Below are positions 52,765-60,600 of a DNA stretch of 64,000 nt, piece after piece. Origin of the DNA: Micromonospora sp. BL4. Its GTDB lineage: Bacteria; Actinomycetota; Actinomycetes; Mycobacteriales; Micromonosporaceae. The translations under genes were made by a program, and so were the position numbers. Under the pieces are notes generated by a model. It did no database searches. It was not told the origin of the DNA and saw only the letters and a list, made by a program, of their open reading frames with translations. Position 1 is the first letter of the stretch, and every line of letters starts with the position of its first letter. The stretch covers positions 1 to 64,000 of the forward strand of contig NZ_RCVJ01000125.1 in NCBI RefSeq assembly GCF_003667505.1, read 5' to 3'.

Positions 52765-53559
52765 TCAGAACGCGGGGACCGCCGCGCGGCCGCGGGCGAC
52801 CACCTGGTTCTCCCGGGTCTGCTCGACCGACGGGACGACCTCGCTCAGCGGCAGCACCGAGGCCGACTCCGCAACCCGCGGTCGGGTCGCCGCGTGGGCC
52901 TCCTCCCGCAGGCTGCGAGCCGCGGCCACGGCCAGTTCGGCGGCGCGCCACGCGGCCTGCTCCCGCTCCCCGGCGGCGGCGTGCCGCGCGGCCAGATTGT
53001 CCCGGATCGCCCGCTGCAACACCAGTTCCTGCTCTACCGGGTGCAACCGCGGGTCCCAGCCGTCGCGGTGCGCGAACACGTCACTGAGCTGCTCCACCGA
53101 CAGCTCCCGCCGCCAGTACGCGTCCAGCGCGGCCCGGTGCAGGTAGCGCTCGCGGTCGACGTACTCCGCCGGGGTCCGGGCGGTGTGCGGCAGCGGCATC
53201 GCGGCCGCGGCGCCGAGTCGCCGGACCGCCGCCTCGGCCGCCTCGTACGCCTGCCAGGCCGCCTCGACCTCCTCCTGCGCGGCGACCCACTCCGCCCGGC
53301 GGCGCTGGGCGGTGGTGGTGGCCCGCTCGGCCGCCACCGCGACCTCCTGCGCGTAGCGACTCTGCTCCCGTTCCTCCTGCGCCTGCTCAAGCTGACTGGG
53401 CATGGCGGCGCGGCGGATCCGGGCGCCCGGATCGAGACGGAGTCGGCCGGGGCGCACCAGCAGGGCGGCGACGGTGACCGCGACCACCCCGAGAAGGCTC
53501 AGCCAGATGGCGGCGGCCCGGGGCACGTCGGGCAGGACGGTGGAGAGGACGGTCTGCAT
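52765..53559 (-). CDS. Membrane-anchored coiled-coil protein, unknown
   Basis: The 264-residue protein has one N-terminal membrane helix (about 16-35) followed by long charged helices (about 60-125 and 190-225, with QLEQAQEEREQSRYAQEVAVAAERATTTAQRRRAEW) that look coiled-coil, and a final acidic/basic region. No family is recognised. The ATG at 53559 (MQTVLSTVL) has GAGGTG upstream; a longer in-frame start at 53625 adds a basic non-conserved-looking stretch. It may be an envelope or cytoskeletal scaffold. Confidence 0.65.
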   Translation of the reverse strand: MQTVLSTVLPDVPRAAAIWLSLLGVVAVTVAALLVRPGRLRLDPGARIRRAAMPSQLEQAQEEREQSRYAQEVAVAAERATTTAQRRRAEWVAAQEEVEAAWQAYEAAEAAVRRLGAAAAMPLPHTARTPAEYVDRERYLHRAALDAYWRRELSVEQLSDVFAHRDGWDPRLHPVEQELVLQRAIRDNLAARHAAAGEREQAAWRAAELAVAAARSLREEAHAATRPRVAESASVLPLSEVVPSVEQTRENQVVARGRAAVPAF

Positions 53560-53788
53560 GATCAGCACCTCACGGTCGAACGACGGGTGTCGACGGGTGG
53601 CGGCGGACGGGTGTTGCGTCGGCATCGGCGCAGGTGGATGGCCCGCTGGCGGTCCCGCTCCGGCTGGTCACCAGATGGGGAACTCCGGCCGGCGTGACGG
53701 CCTGGCAACGGCCGACGGCGGTGACGGGAGCTCCGGACGGGTGAGCCCGACGGGGCCGCGCGCATCGCGGGCCGGTGACCGGCCGGGG

Positions 53789-54148
53789 TCAGCGAGTGGG
53801 CGGGCCGCGCCGGGGCGGGATGCCACGCCCCGGCTCATCGGCCGGCGCGTGCTCCGGGCCCTCGGTGACCGGGCCGGTCGCCGCGGCGGTGTCGACAGCG
53901 CTGGCGGGTCGGGACGCGGCCGGCCGGCTGGCCCGCTGGACGGCGGGGACGGCATCGGGCCGGAGGGTCTCCACCCGGCTGCTCACGACGCTGGGCCGCA
54001 GCTGCGTCGGCGCCGGAGGCGGGGTCGCGGCCAGGGCGCCGCCGAGGCCGACCGCGAGCACCAGCGCGGTGACCGCCAGCCGGGTCAGCTCCCGCAGTGA
54101 CCGCAGCACCGCCCAGCGGGCTGGGCGGACGGGCGCTGCGGAGGACAC
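53789..54148 (-). CDS. Hypothetical single-helix protein
   Basis: The 119-residue protein has a basic N-terminus, one membrane helix or signal segment (about 22-41, ending LGGALAA) and a disordered Ala/Pro/Arg-rich remainder. It may be a secreted or anchored small protein. The GTG at 54148 has CGGAG upstream at odd spacing. Coding support is modest. Confidence 0.45.
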   Translation of the reverse strand: MSSAAPVRPARWAVLRSLRELTRLAVTALVLAVGLGGALAATPPPAPTQLRPSVVSSRVETLRPDAVPAVQRASRPAASRPASAVDTAAATGPVTEGPEHAPADEPGRGIPPRRGPPTR

Positions 54149-54350
54149 CCGACCAACCTAACGTCCGCCCCGTCACAACGCAGCTCGGCAACCGCCCGTT
54201 CGGGCGTGACCGTCGCCACGACGCGCACAGTGGACGAAGCTGCCGGCACCCGAAACGGCGGCGACCCCCACCGGATCGAATCCGGCAGGGGCCACCACGA
54301 CACGTTCGCGCGGCACCGCCGACAGGCAGGGCGCCGCCGGCGGACGGGAA

Positions 54351-55658
54351 TCAGTCGCCGGTGCCGAGCACCGACGGCGGAGCCTCTCCGCCGTCCCGCC
54401 ACACCATCTCGTCCTCCGTCAGCCAGGTCATCCGCTCGTCGGACTCGTCGGCCTCCGACCGGCCGTGCCCGCCGAGCACCCCCGGACGGTTCGCCCCGCT
54501 GCCGCCCGACGCGCCCTGCCGTCCGGCCGCAGCCGACCGGCCGGTGGTGGACTCGCCGCGCCGGCCGTCCATGCTGCGCCCGACCCCGGTGGCGGCGCGG
54601 GTCTCGGCCGCGGCCGCGCCACCGGTCGCTCGGACCGGGGTGGTGGGCGTGCTGCTTGAACCGGCGAGGGCCGTGGTCCGCAGCACGCCGCCGGCCGGCG
54701 CCCCACCCTGCGCTCCGAAGTGCAGACCCGGCCCGGCGCCGGCGCTGGCGGCCGCGGTGGTGGGCCCGGACAGACCGGCCAGCCCGGCGGCGCCGCCGGC
54801 GAGCAGCGCGCCGCCGACCACTGGATCCGCACCGGCGAGGGACGTGGTGAAGCCACCCCCGACGCTCCCCGGGCCGGTGGCCACGGCCGGCGTGCCGCCG
54901 GTGCCCGCGCCGTCCGGACCGGTGCCGTCCTGGCCGGTGCCGGACCCGTCGCCGGTGACCGGAGGCGGGGCGACGCCGTCGGGCGTCGCGATGGTCGCGC
55001 CGCCGGTGTGTGCGGTGCTGTGGGTGGCGTTGGGCGCGGCGGACGGCGTGGTGGTGGCCGGGACGCTGCGGGGCGTCGGTGTGTCGTCGTTGGTGGTCTT
55101 CGGCGTGTCCGGGTCGGGCGGCGGCGGGTTGACCACCCGGTCGTAGGCGGAGAGGTCGTAACCGGCGGCCAGCTCGGCCACCACGTTCACCATCCGCTGG
55201 TGGGCCTTCTCCTGCTCCTGCTTGTCCTGCTGGTGGCCCATGATGCCCCCGACGACCGCGCCGGGCAGCCCGAAGGCGGCGCCCTTGAGCGCCCCGGAGA
55301 CCGCCTTGTCGTTGTCGTCGGTCTCGTCCGGGCTCTCCGCCTGCTTGTGGGCGGTGCGCAACTGGCCGGCCATCATGGTCAGCGCCTGCTTGACCCCGGC
55401 CATCCCCTCGCCCAGCGCCTCGGAATGGGCGACGATCAGCGCCAGCCGCCGCTGGAACTCCCGACCTGCCGAGCCCGTCCACGTGTTGCCGAGCTTCTCG
55501 AGGTCACCGCTCAGCTCCCGGCCGAGACCGTCCAGGATGCCCTTGAGCGAGGCCCACTGGGCGGCCACGCCGTCGATCTGCTCGGGCTTGCCGGCCATCA
55601 CGGCGTCGTACAGCTGCTGGTGGCTGCTGCCCTGGTAGCGCTGGGTGTACTCAGACAC
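54351..55658 (-). CDS. Large WXG100-like/PPE-like candidate secreted protein of the type VII system
   Basis: The 435-residue protein has an N-terminal helical hairpin of WXG100 type (SLKGILDGLGRELSGDLEKLGNTWTGSAGREFQRRL, with the W-T-G turn near residue 60), then a long Gly/Pro/Thr-rich low-complexity region, ending in the short acidic tail MTWLTEDEMVWRDG. This layout matches PPE/WXG100-domain proteins exported by ESX systems, with the disordered part as passenger. It lies beside a second WXG-like gene with an eight-base overlap and upstream of eccB, supporting secretion. Family name and export are inference. Confidence 0.72.
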   Translation of the reverse strand: MSEYTQRYQGSSHQQLYDAVMAGKPEQIDGVAAQWASLKGILDGLGRELSGDLEKLGNTWTGSAGREFQRRLALIVAHSEALGEGMAGVKQALTMMAGQLRTAHKQAESPDETDDNDKAVSGALKGAAFGLPGAVVGGIMGHQQDKQEQEKAHQRMVNVVAELAAGYDLSAYDRVVNPPPPDPDTPKTTNDDTPTPRSVPATTTPSAAPNATHSTAHTGGATIATPDGVAPPPVTGDGSGTGQDGTGPDGAGTGGTPAVATGPGSVGGGFTTSLAGADPVVGGALLAGGAAGLAGLSGPTTAAASAGAGPGLHFGAQGGAPAGGVLRTTALAGSSSTPTTPVRATGGAAAAETRAATGVGRSMDGRRGESTTGRSAAAGRQGASGGSGANRPGVLGGHGRSEADESDERMTWLTEDEMVWRDGGEAPPSVLGTGD

Positions 55659-56019
55659 GCCCGTCCCCCTTCGGCTGCAACGCCCGGTCGACCCCGGTCA
55701 GCGCGGCGGTGATGTCGGTGGCGTTGGCCGCGTTACGCGCCTCGGCGGTGCGGTAGTTGGTCAGGATCATGCTGGTCGCCTGCTGCGCGGCCTGCACCGC
55801 CTGCCGGAGCCGCTCGGCCTGCTCGACATAGGACTGGTGGACCTCGCTGTAGCGGCGCGCGTTGTGCGTGGCGTCGGTGAACGAGCCCAACGCCGGGGGA
55901 CTGCACTGCATCTCGGTGTTGAGCTTGCGCAGCACCGACTCGGCCTGACTCAGCCGCGCGGCCAGGTGCTTGTGGAAGTCCTCAAGGGACAGCAGGTCGA
56001 CTTCCGTACGCCCGGTCAT
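55651..56019 (-). CDS. WXG100-like small helical partner protein
   Basis: The 122-residue protein is mostly a long helical hairpin: FHKHLAARLSQAESVLRKLNTEMQ, then HNARRYSEVHQSYVEQAERLRQAVQAAQQATSMILTNYRTAEARNAANATDIT. The position before a large WXG100-like gene (overlap 55651-55658) suggests a heterodimer partner and chaperone-like co-substrate for ESX export. A clear W-x-G turn is not evident, so it is a relative rather than a standard WXG100 protein. Confidence 0.68.
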   Translation of the reverse strand: MTGRTEVDLLSLEDFHKHLAARLSQAESVLRKLNTEMQCSPPALGSFTDATHNARRYSEVHQSYVEQAERLRQAVQAAQQATSMILTNYRTAEARNAANATDITAALTGVDRALQPKGDGRV

Positions 56020-56139
56020 GGCAACATCCCCGTCGTTCTGGTTGACAACCGTCAGCGACCTCAGGTTAGTCCACCAGTGCGATCCGGGGCGACCCGTGCG
56101 GCCCGCTCAGTCGTCGGCACCGATCGATGCGGTGGACAC

Positions 56140-57633
56140 TCAACCGCCCGTGCCGTCGCCCGCGGGAGCGTCGCTGGTCGAGGTGGACGGCGTCGGACCC
56201 GACGCCGGCGTGGCCGACGGCGCGCCGCCGGGCGCGAAGTAGGTCGACGCGTCCTCCCGACTCAGGGTTGGCCCGGTCGGGATCAACGCGAGCAGCGAGC
56301 CGGGCACCGCCAGTGGGGTGACCCCGCCGTAGCCGAGCACGGCCAGCGTCTCGCCCGACCCGAGCGGGTAGCGGACGCCCTGCGGGCTGATCAGGTAGAC
56401 CGTCGACCCGGCGGCGCCGGATCCGCTGGTCCCGGCGCCGGGGGCAGCCTGGGCGAGCACCCCCTTGCCGCCGGGCAGCAGCACGGCCTCGGCCGTACGC
56501 ACCGCGTCCCGGGAGGTCTGCCGCACCGGCACCGGGCCCGGCTCGCTCGCGGTCAGCTCCGCCGGTGCCCGGTCGAAGACCTCGACGGTGGTCGTCGGCG
56601 GCCCGCCGCCGCTGCCCGCCCGGTACGTCGCGCAGAGCAGTGTCTGCCCGGTCCGGGCCGGGTACAGGGTGGGCAGCGTCTGCGGCAGCCCCTCCTCGTC
56701 CACCCGCCGGTCGGTGAAGAGCCGGCCGACCTGATCCGGCGTGATGTCGGTGATCTGACCGCCGCCGCTGATCATCAGGAGGGCGGTGATCTCAGAGATT
56801 GAGACGAGTCCCTCCCGGGTCAGCACGTAGTGCTGCCCGGCGGCCCGGAACACCTGACCGACGTTCGCCGGCCTGCCGCCCACGCTCAACCCGCTGCGGT
56901 CGCCCTGACCCGGCAGTGACGGCTTCCGCAACGGCGGCCCGGCCGGTACGGCGTTGAGCAGCTGCTGCCCGACCGGCAGCGCCGCCGTCCCGGTCATCCG
57001 CAGCGCCGCGATCGCCTGGTCGCCGCCGAGCACCTGGAGGCGGGCGTTGCCGGTGAGCAGGTGCCGCTGACCGTCCACGGTGACCAGCACCGCGCGGTCG
57101 CCCAGCGGGGTGCCGCCGGGCAGCGCCCGGTCGATGACCACCCGCGTGGTGGAGCGGCGTGGGTCGGCCGGGTCGGGCACGTCGCAGACCGACCACGGCA
57201 GCCCGGTCAGCGACTTGCGGTCCGGCAACGCGTCCGGCGCGCCGACGATGCCGACCGTGCGGCCGCGCGGCCGGTCCCGCAGCGACGCCTGGGACATCGT
57301 GCGGACCGCAGGATCCGCCTCGTTCAGGATCAGCCGGGCCGAGGTGTAGTTGAGCGTCGGGTGCAACTGCCCCTCGACGAACACGTACGTCGCGCCGGTC
57401 TCCCGTTCGATGACCAGCGTGTTCTCTTCCAGCGGCGCGGTGTTCCCGGTCAACTGGCCGTAGGCGCCGACCCCGCCGAGCACCACGGCGGCGGCGATCA
57501 CACTGCCGAAGACGGCCATGCCGAGCCGTCGCATCGGCAGGTTCGTGGTCTCCGGATCGCCCGACAGCAACGCGGAGACGATCCGGCGGGTGACGAAGCG
57601 GTACGCCTGCACCTGATCGCGGCGGGTCCGCAT
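56140..57633 (-). CDS. eccB: Type VII secretion protein EccB
   Basis: The 497-residue protein starts MRTRRDQVQAYRFVTRRIVSALLSGDPET, the EccB signature, with one membrane helix (about 39-62). A large outside domain of repeated beta elements follows (SVCDVPDPADP, GLSVGGRPANVGQVFRAAGQHYVL, LLCATYRAGSGG), then a disordered Pro/Ser/Thr tail. EccB links the cytoplasmic EccC ATPase to the outer part of the secretion pore. It is divergent from eccE with a 162-base gap. Confidence 0.94.
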   Translation of the reverse strand: MRTRRDQVQAYRFVTRRIVSALLSGDPETTNLPMRRLGMAVFGSVIAAAVVLGGVGAYGQLTGNTAPLEENTLVIERETGATYVFVEGQLHPTLNYTSARLILNEADPAVRTMSQASLRDRPRGRTVGIVGAPDALPDRKSLTGLPWSVCDVPDPADPRRSTTRVVIDRALPGGTPLGDRAVLVTVDGQRHLLTGNARLQVLGGDQAIAALRMTGTAALPVGQQLLNAVPAGPPLRKPSLPGQGDRSGLSVGGRPANVGQVFRAAGQHYVLTREGLVSISEITALLMISGGGQITDITPDQVGRLFTDRRVDEEGLPQTLPTLYPARTGQTLLCATYRAGSGGGPPTTTVEVFDRAPAELTASEPGPVPVRQTSRDAVRTAEAVLLPGGKGVLAQAAPGAGTSGSGAAGSTVYLISPQGVRYPLGSGETLAVLGYGGVTPLAVPGSLLALIPTGPTLSREDASTYFAPGGAPSATPASGPTPSTSTSDAPAGDGTGG

Positions 57634-57795
57634 GACTTACCTCCGGCGGGGTGGATCCGCGACGATCAGGGTCGGAGTGCCGTCGCGGGCTTCCCTACGA
57701 TAAGGGGCCGACGGCGGGTCCTTGGGACCACCGCCCGTGGCCGGCGCCGGACCGACCCGGCGTGGAGCCGTACCGTGCAGGAGGGACAGTCACCG
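57634..57795. promoter_or_regulatory. Divergent promoter region of eccB and eccE
   Basis: This 162-base gap between divergent eccB and eccE must hold both promoters. A TACGAT hexamer (57696-57701) could be a -10 box for eccE. Similar TACGAT words occur at 60453, 60514 and 60530 in the eccD/eccC gap. The eccE site GGAGGG lies at 57780-57785. Confidence 0.4.
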
Positions 57796-58983
57796 ATGAC
57801 GCAGGTCCAGGCGCGACCCGCCCGAGTGGCCACGAACCCGTCCGACGTCCCGGCGCGGGCAACGCCGCCGGCCGACCGGCCCGGCCGGGGACGGGTCGGT
57901 CCGGTGCTGGTCGGGCAGCTCGTCGTGCTGGAGTTGTGCGCGGTCGCCGTCTGGGCCGCCGGTGCCGGGCCCAGCTGGGTGCTCGCCGCGGTGGGCACGG
58001 TGGCGGCGCTGATCGTCCTGGCCGTGTTCGCCCGCCGGGGCGGCCGCTGGTGGTTCGAGGACCTGCTGCTGCGTCGGCGTCTGCGCCGGCGGCGCGAACG
58101 CGCGGCGGCGGCGCTGGCCGGCGGCGCGGCGTCGGACCCGCGCCTGGCCGCGCTCGCTCCCGAGCTGAGCGTCATCGAGCTGACCGACCGGGGCACCCGG
58201 CTCGGCATCGGGCAGGACGACCAGGGCTGGTTCGCGGCCGTCGCGTTGCAGCCCAGCACGGGCGCGGTGGTCGGTTCGGTGGAGGCGTCGACCGTGGACC
58301 AGGCGCTGCGGGTGCTCACGGACTTCGCCGCCCCGGTCTCCCGGGCCCAGGTCGTCGCGCACACCCTGGTCTGGTATCCGGCGCCCGGTGCGCCGCCGGC
58401 CGCGCACCGGACCGTGTGGGTCGCACTGCGGCTCACCGTCCGCGACGCCCGGGTCGAGGCGGTGAGCCGGGGCGGCGGGCTGCCCGGCGTACACCGGACG
58501 CTGGCCGCCGGGATCGGCCGGCTGGGCAAGGCGCTGACCGCCGCCGGGCTGGCCCACCGGCCTCTGAGCCGCGACGAGCTGCGCGCGGCCGTGGTCTCCG
58601 CCGCCGGGCTGGACCTGGTGCCGGAGCCACCGGCGGAGACCTGGCTGGGGCTGCGCGGCGGCGGTTGGACGCATCGCTGCCTGGCCCTGCGGGGCCGGTC
58701 GGACGCCCCGCTCGGTCCGCTGGTGGACGCGATCACGGCAACCTCCGCGCCGTCGCACACGGTGGCCGCGGCGGTGTCGCCGGACGGTCGGGTGGCGGCC
58801 CCACTGCTGCGTGTCGCGGCGATGGACAACCACGTCGAGGCGCTGGTCAAGGTAGTCCGGGACATCGCGCAGCGGGCCGGTACGCCGGCTCGGCCGGTCG
58901 ACGGGCAGCACGGCCCCGGCGTCTACGCCAGCGCGCCGGTGGCCTCCACGTTGGGCGGCTCGGTCCGTCCGCAGCCGCGCTGA
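57796..58983 (+). CDS. eccE: Type VII secretion protein EccE
   Basis: The 395-residue protein has two N-terminal membrane helices (about 40-60 and 63-80), then FARRGGRWWFEDLLLRRRLRRRR and a cytoplasmic domain with SVIELTDRGTRLGIGQDDQGWFAAVAL. This matches EccE, the periphery subunit of the ESX inner-membrane complex. The ATG at 57796 is chosen for the GGAGGG upstream; the long frame running back into the eccB promoter region is noise. Its stop is 50 bases from the convergent eccD gene. Confidence 0.87.
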   Translation: MTQVQARPARVATNPSDVPARATPPADRPGRGRVGPVLVGQLVVLELCAVAVWAAGAGPSWVLAAVGTVAALIVLAVFARRGGRWWFEDLLLRRRLRRRRERAAAALAGGAASDPRLAALAPELSVIELTDRGTRLGIGQDDQGWFAAVALQPSTGAVVGSVEASTVDQALRVLTDFAAPVSRAQVVAHTLVWYPAPGAPPAAHRTVWVALRLTVRDARVEAVSRGGGLPGVHRTLAAGIGRLGKALTAAGLAHRPLSRDELRAAVVSAAGLDLVPEPPAETWLGLRGGGWTHRCLALRGRSDAPLGPLVDAITATSAPSHTVAAAVSPDGRVAAPLLRVAAMDNHVEALVKVVRDIAQRAGTPARPVDGQHGPGVYASAPVASTLGGSVRPQPR

Positions 58984-59018
58984 CCGTCCGCCCGCCGACC
59001 AGCCGTCCGGCTCGCTGG

Positions 59019-59046
59019 CCTGCGGCCCCTCGATCAGGGCCGCAGG
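59019..59046. terminator. Terminator overlapping the end of eccD
   Basis: CCTGCGGCCC (59019-59028) pairs perfectly with GGGCCGCAGG (59037-59046) around an eight-base loop. The right arm includes the stop region of eccD (59034), and the left arm lies 36 bases after the eccE stop, so it can end both transcripts. Confidence 0.75.
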
Positions 59047-60431
59047 TTGACGATCCAGCCGTACAGGCCGCAGACCCAGACGGCGAGCGGAACCAGCGCG
59101 ATGATGAGCATGATCTCGACGATGTCGAGCAGTCGGCCCCAGACCGGGGAGATGGGCTTGCCGGCCACGGTCAGCCCGTAGATCAGGCTGATCACGGCGG
59201 CCAGCAGCAGCCCGCCGAGGATCACGCCGAGCCGGACCGGCAGCGACCCGTTCGCGAAGGTCCCCGCGGCGGTCAGGCCGAGCCCGACGGTGCCGGTGAG
59301 CAGCACCGGGGTGCGCTGGGCCCGGCCCAGGAGCGGACGGGCCCGCAGCAGCGAGAGCAGGGCCAGCACCAGGCAGAGCAGCACCGCCGGGAGGCGTCCG
59401 TCCAGGGCGAGCACCAGCTGCGCGCCGAGCACCAGCAGCGACACCGTCCACAGCAGACCGGTGAGGAACTCGTCGGCCCGCTCGCTCTGCTGGAGCACCT
59501 GCCGGCCGTCGACCGACTCGCTGTCGGTCTTCAGGTCCTCCGGGCCGGTCGGGATCGACGGCACCGGCAGCCGGGCCAGCCGGTAGGCCACCATCGGCAG
59601 CGCCGGCACCACGCCGAACGCGATCGCCGCCACCACCGCCGCCGAGCCGGGCGCATCCATGCCGAAGGCCAGGCAGAGCAGCGCGCCCAGACCGATCGCG
59701 GCACCCACGCCCAGCGCCGCGAAGAGGAGTGGGTAACGGTCGCCGACGGCCAGCGCGGCGACCGCCCCGGCGACCACCACCGCGGTGGCCGCGAGCAGGA
59801 CGTGCGGGCTGGCCAGGTCGGTCAGCGGTCGATCGCCGGCGAGCAGCAGCAGGCCGCCGATGCCGGCGTGCACCAGACCCACCATCGCCAGCACGGCGCC
59901 GGTCCGGCTGTCACCGGCGGCCCGGGACAGCACCGCCGCGCCGACCAGCAGCGCCACCGCGACCAGCAGCGCGGCCAGCGCGCCGGGAAGGTGCGGCGGG
60001 CCGGCGAAGAGCGCGGCCAGCGCACCGGCGCTGAGCGCCGCCGCGGCGAACAGCACCGCGAAGGACCGTGTCGTCCCGACCTGCCAGGCGCCCGGGCGCT
60101 GGTTGGTGGCGGTGGCGACCGCGTCCACGACGTCGTCGAAGACGACCTCCGGCGCGGCCGCGGACCGGGGGTTGAAGTAGAGCACCTCGCCGTCGCGGAC
60201 GCCGAGCTGCCCGGCGGTACGCCCGCCGTCCAGGGGCGCTCCGCCCAACCGGGACAGTGCCCACCCGCCGTGCCGCACGCCCTCGTCCGCCAGGTCCTCC
60301 CCGGCGTAGCGGAGCAGGGTGGGGAGCAGGTCGGCCATCGGCACGTCCGACGGCAGGGCCAGATCCATTCGGGTACGGGGAGCCACGATGGTGATCCGGC
60401 TCAGACCACCGGTCGCCGTCTTCGTTGCCAC
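59034..60431 (-). CDS. eccD: Type VII secretion integral membrane protein EccD
   Basis: The 465-residue protein has an N-terminal ubiquitin-like YukD domain (about 10-95: [35 protein letters not shown] ... [13 protein letters not shown]) followed by 11 membrane helices. Helix pairs such as [24 protein letters not shown] and the cytoplasmic loop [15 protein letters not shown] are typical. EccD forms the membrane vestibule of the ESX channel. AGGAGG precedes the ATG at 60431. It is divergent from eccC. Confidence 0.93.
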   Translation of the reverse strand: MATKTATGGLSRITIVAPRTRMDLALPSDVPMADLLPTLLRYAGEDLADEGVRHGGWALSRLGGAPLDGGRTAGQLGVRDGEVLYFNPRSAAAPEVVFDDVVDAVATATNQRPGAWQVGTTRSFAVLFAAAALSAGALAALFAGPPHLPGALAALLVAVALLVGAAVLSRAAGDSRTGAVLAMVGLVHAGIGGLLLLAGDRPLTDLASPHVLLAATAVVVAGAVAALAVGDRYPLLFAALGVGAAIGLGALLCLAFGMDAPGSAAVVAAIAFGVVPALPMVAYRLARLPVPSIPTGPEDLKTDSESVDGRQVLQQSERADEFLTGLLWTVSLLVLGAQLVLALDGRLPAVLLCLVLALLSLLRARPLLGRAQRTPVLLTGTVGLGLTAAGTFANGSLPVRLGVILGGLLLAAVISLIYGLTVAGKPISPVWGRLLDIVEIMLIIALVPLAVWVCGLYGWIVNLRP

Positions 60432-60600
60432 AGTGGCCTCCTGGTGTCCTTCTACGATCAGCTGGCCCGCGGTGCCGCGCGGTGCGGGTCCACCGCGCCC
60501 ACGGGAGATTACCTACGATGACGGGCACGTACGATGCCCACCCGCGGACTTCGGTCCGCGACGGCAGGTCGTTGAGGCCGCTTCTGGGGAGGAGACAGCC
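60432..60600. promoter_or_regulatory. Divergent promoter region of eccD and eccC
   Basis: This 169-base gap between divergent eccD and eccC holds TACGAT words at 60453-60458, 60514-60519 and 60530-60535, any of which could be a -10 box. A short inverted repeat CGCGGACTTCGGTCCGCG lies at 60543-60560. GGGGAGGAG (60586-60594) is the eccC ribosome-binding site. Confidence 0.45.

Noticed and set aside
57651..60521. A 956-codon plus-strand frame over eccE and opposite eccD.
   Set aside because: Composition is Arg/Gly/Pro-rich noise, and both genes it covers have recognisable products in other frames.
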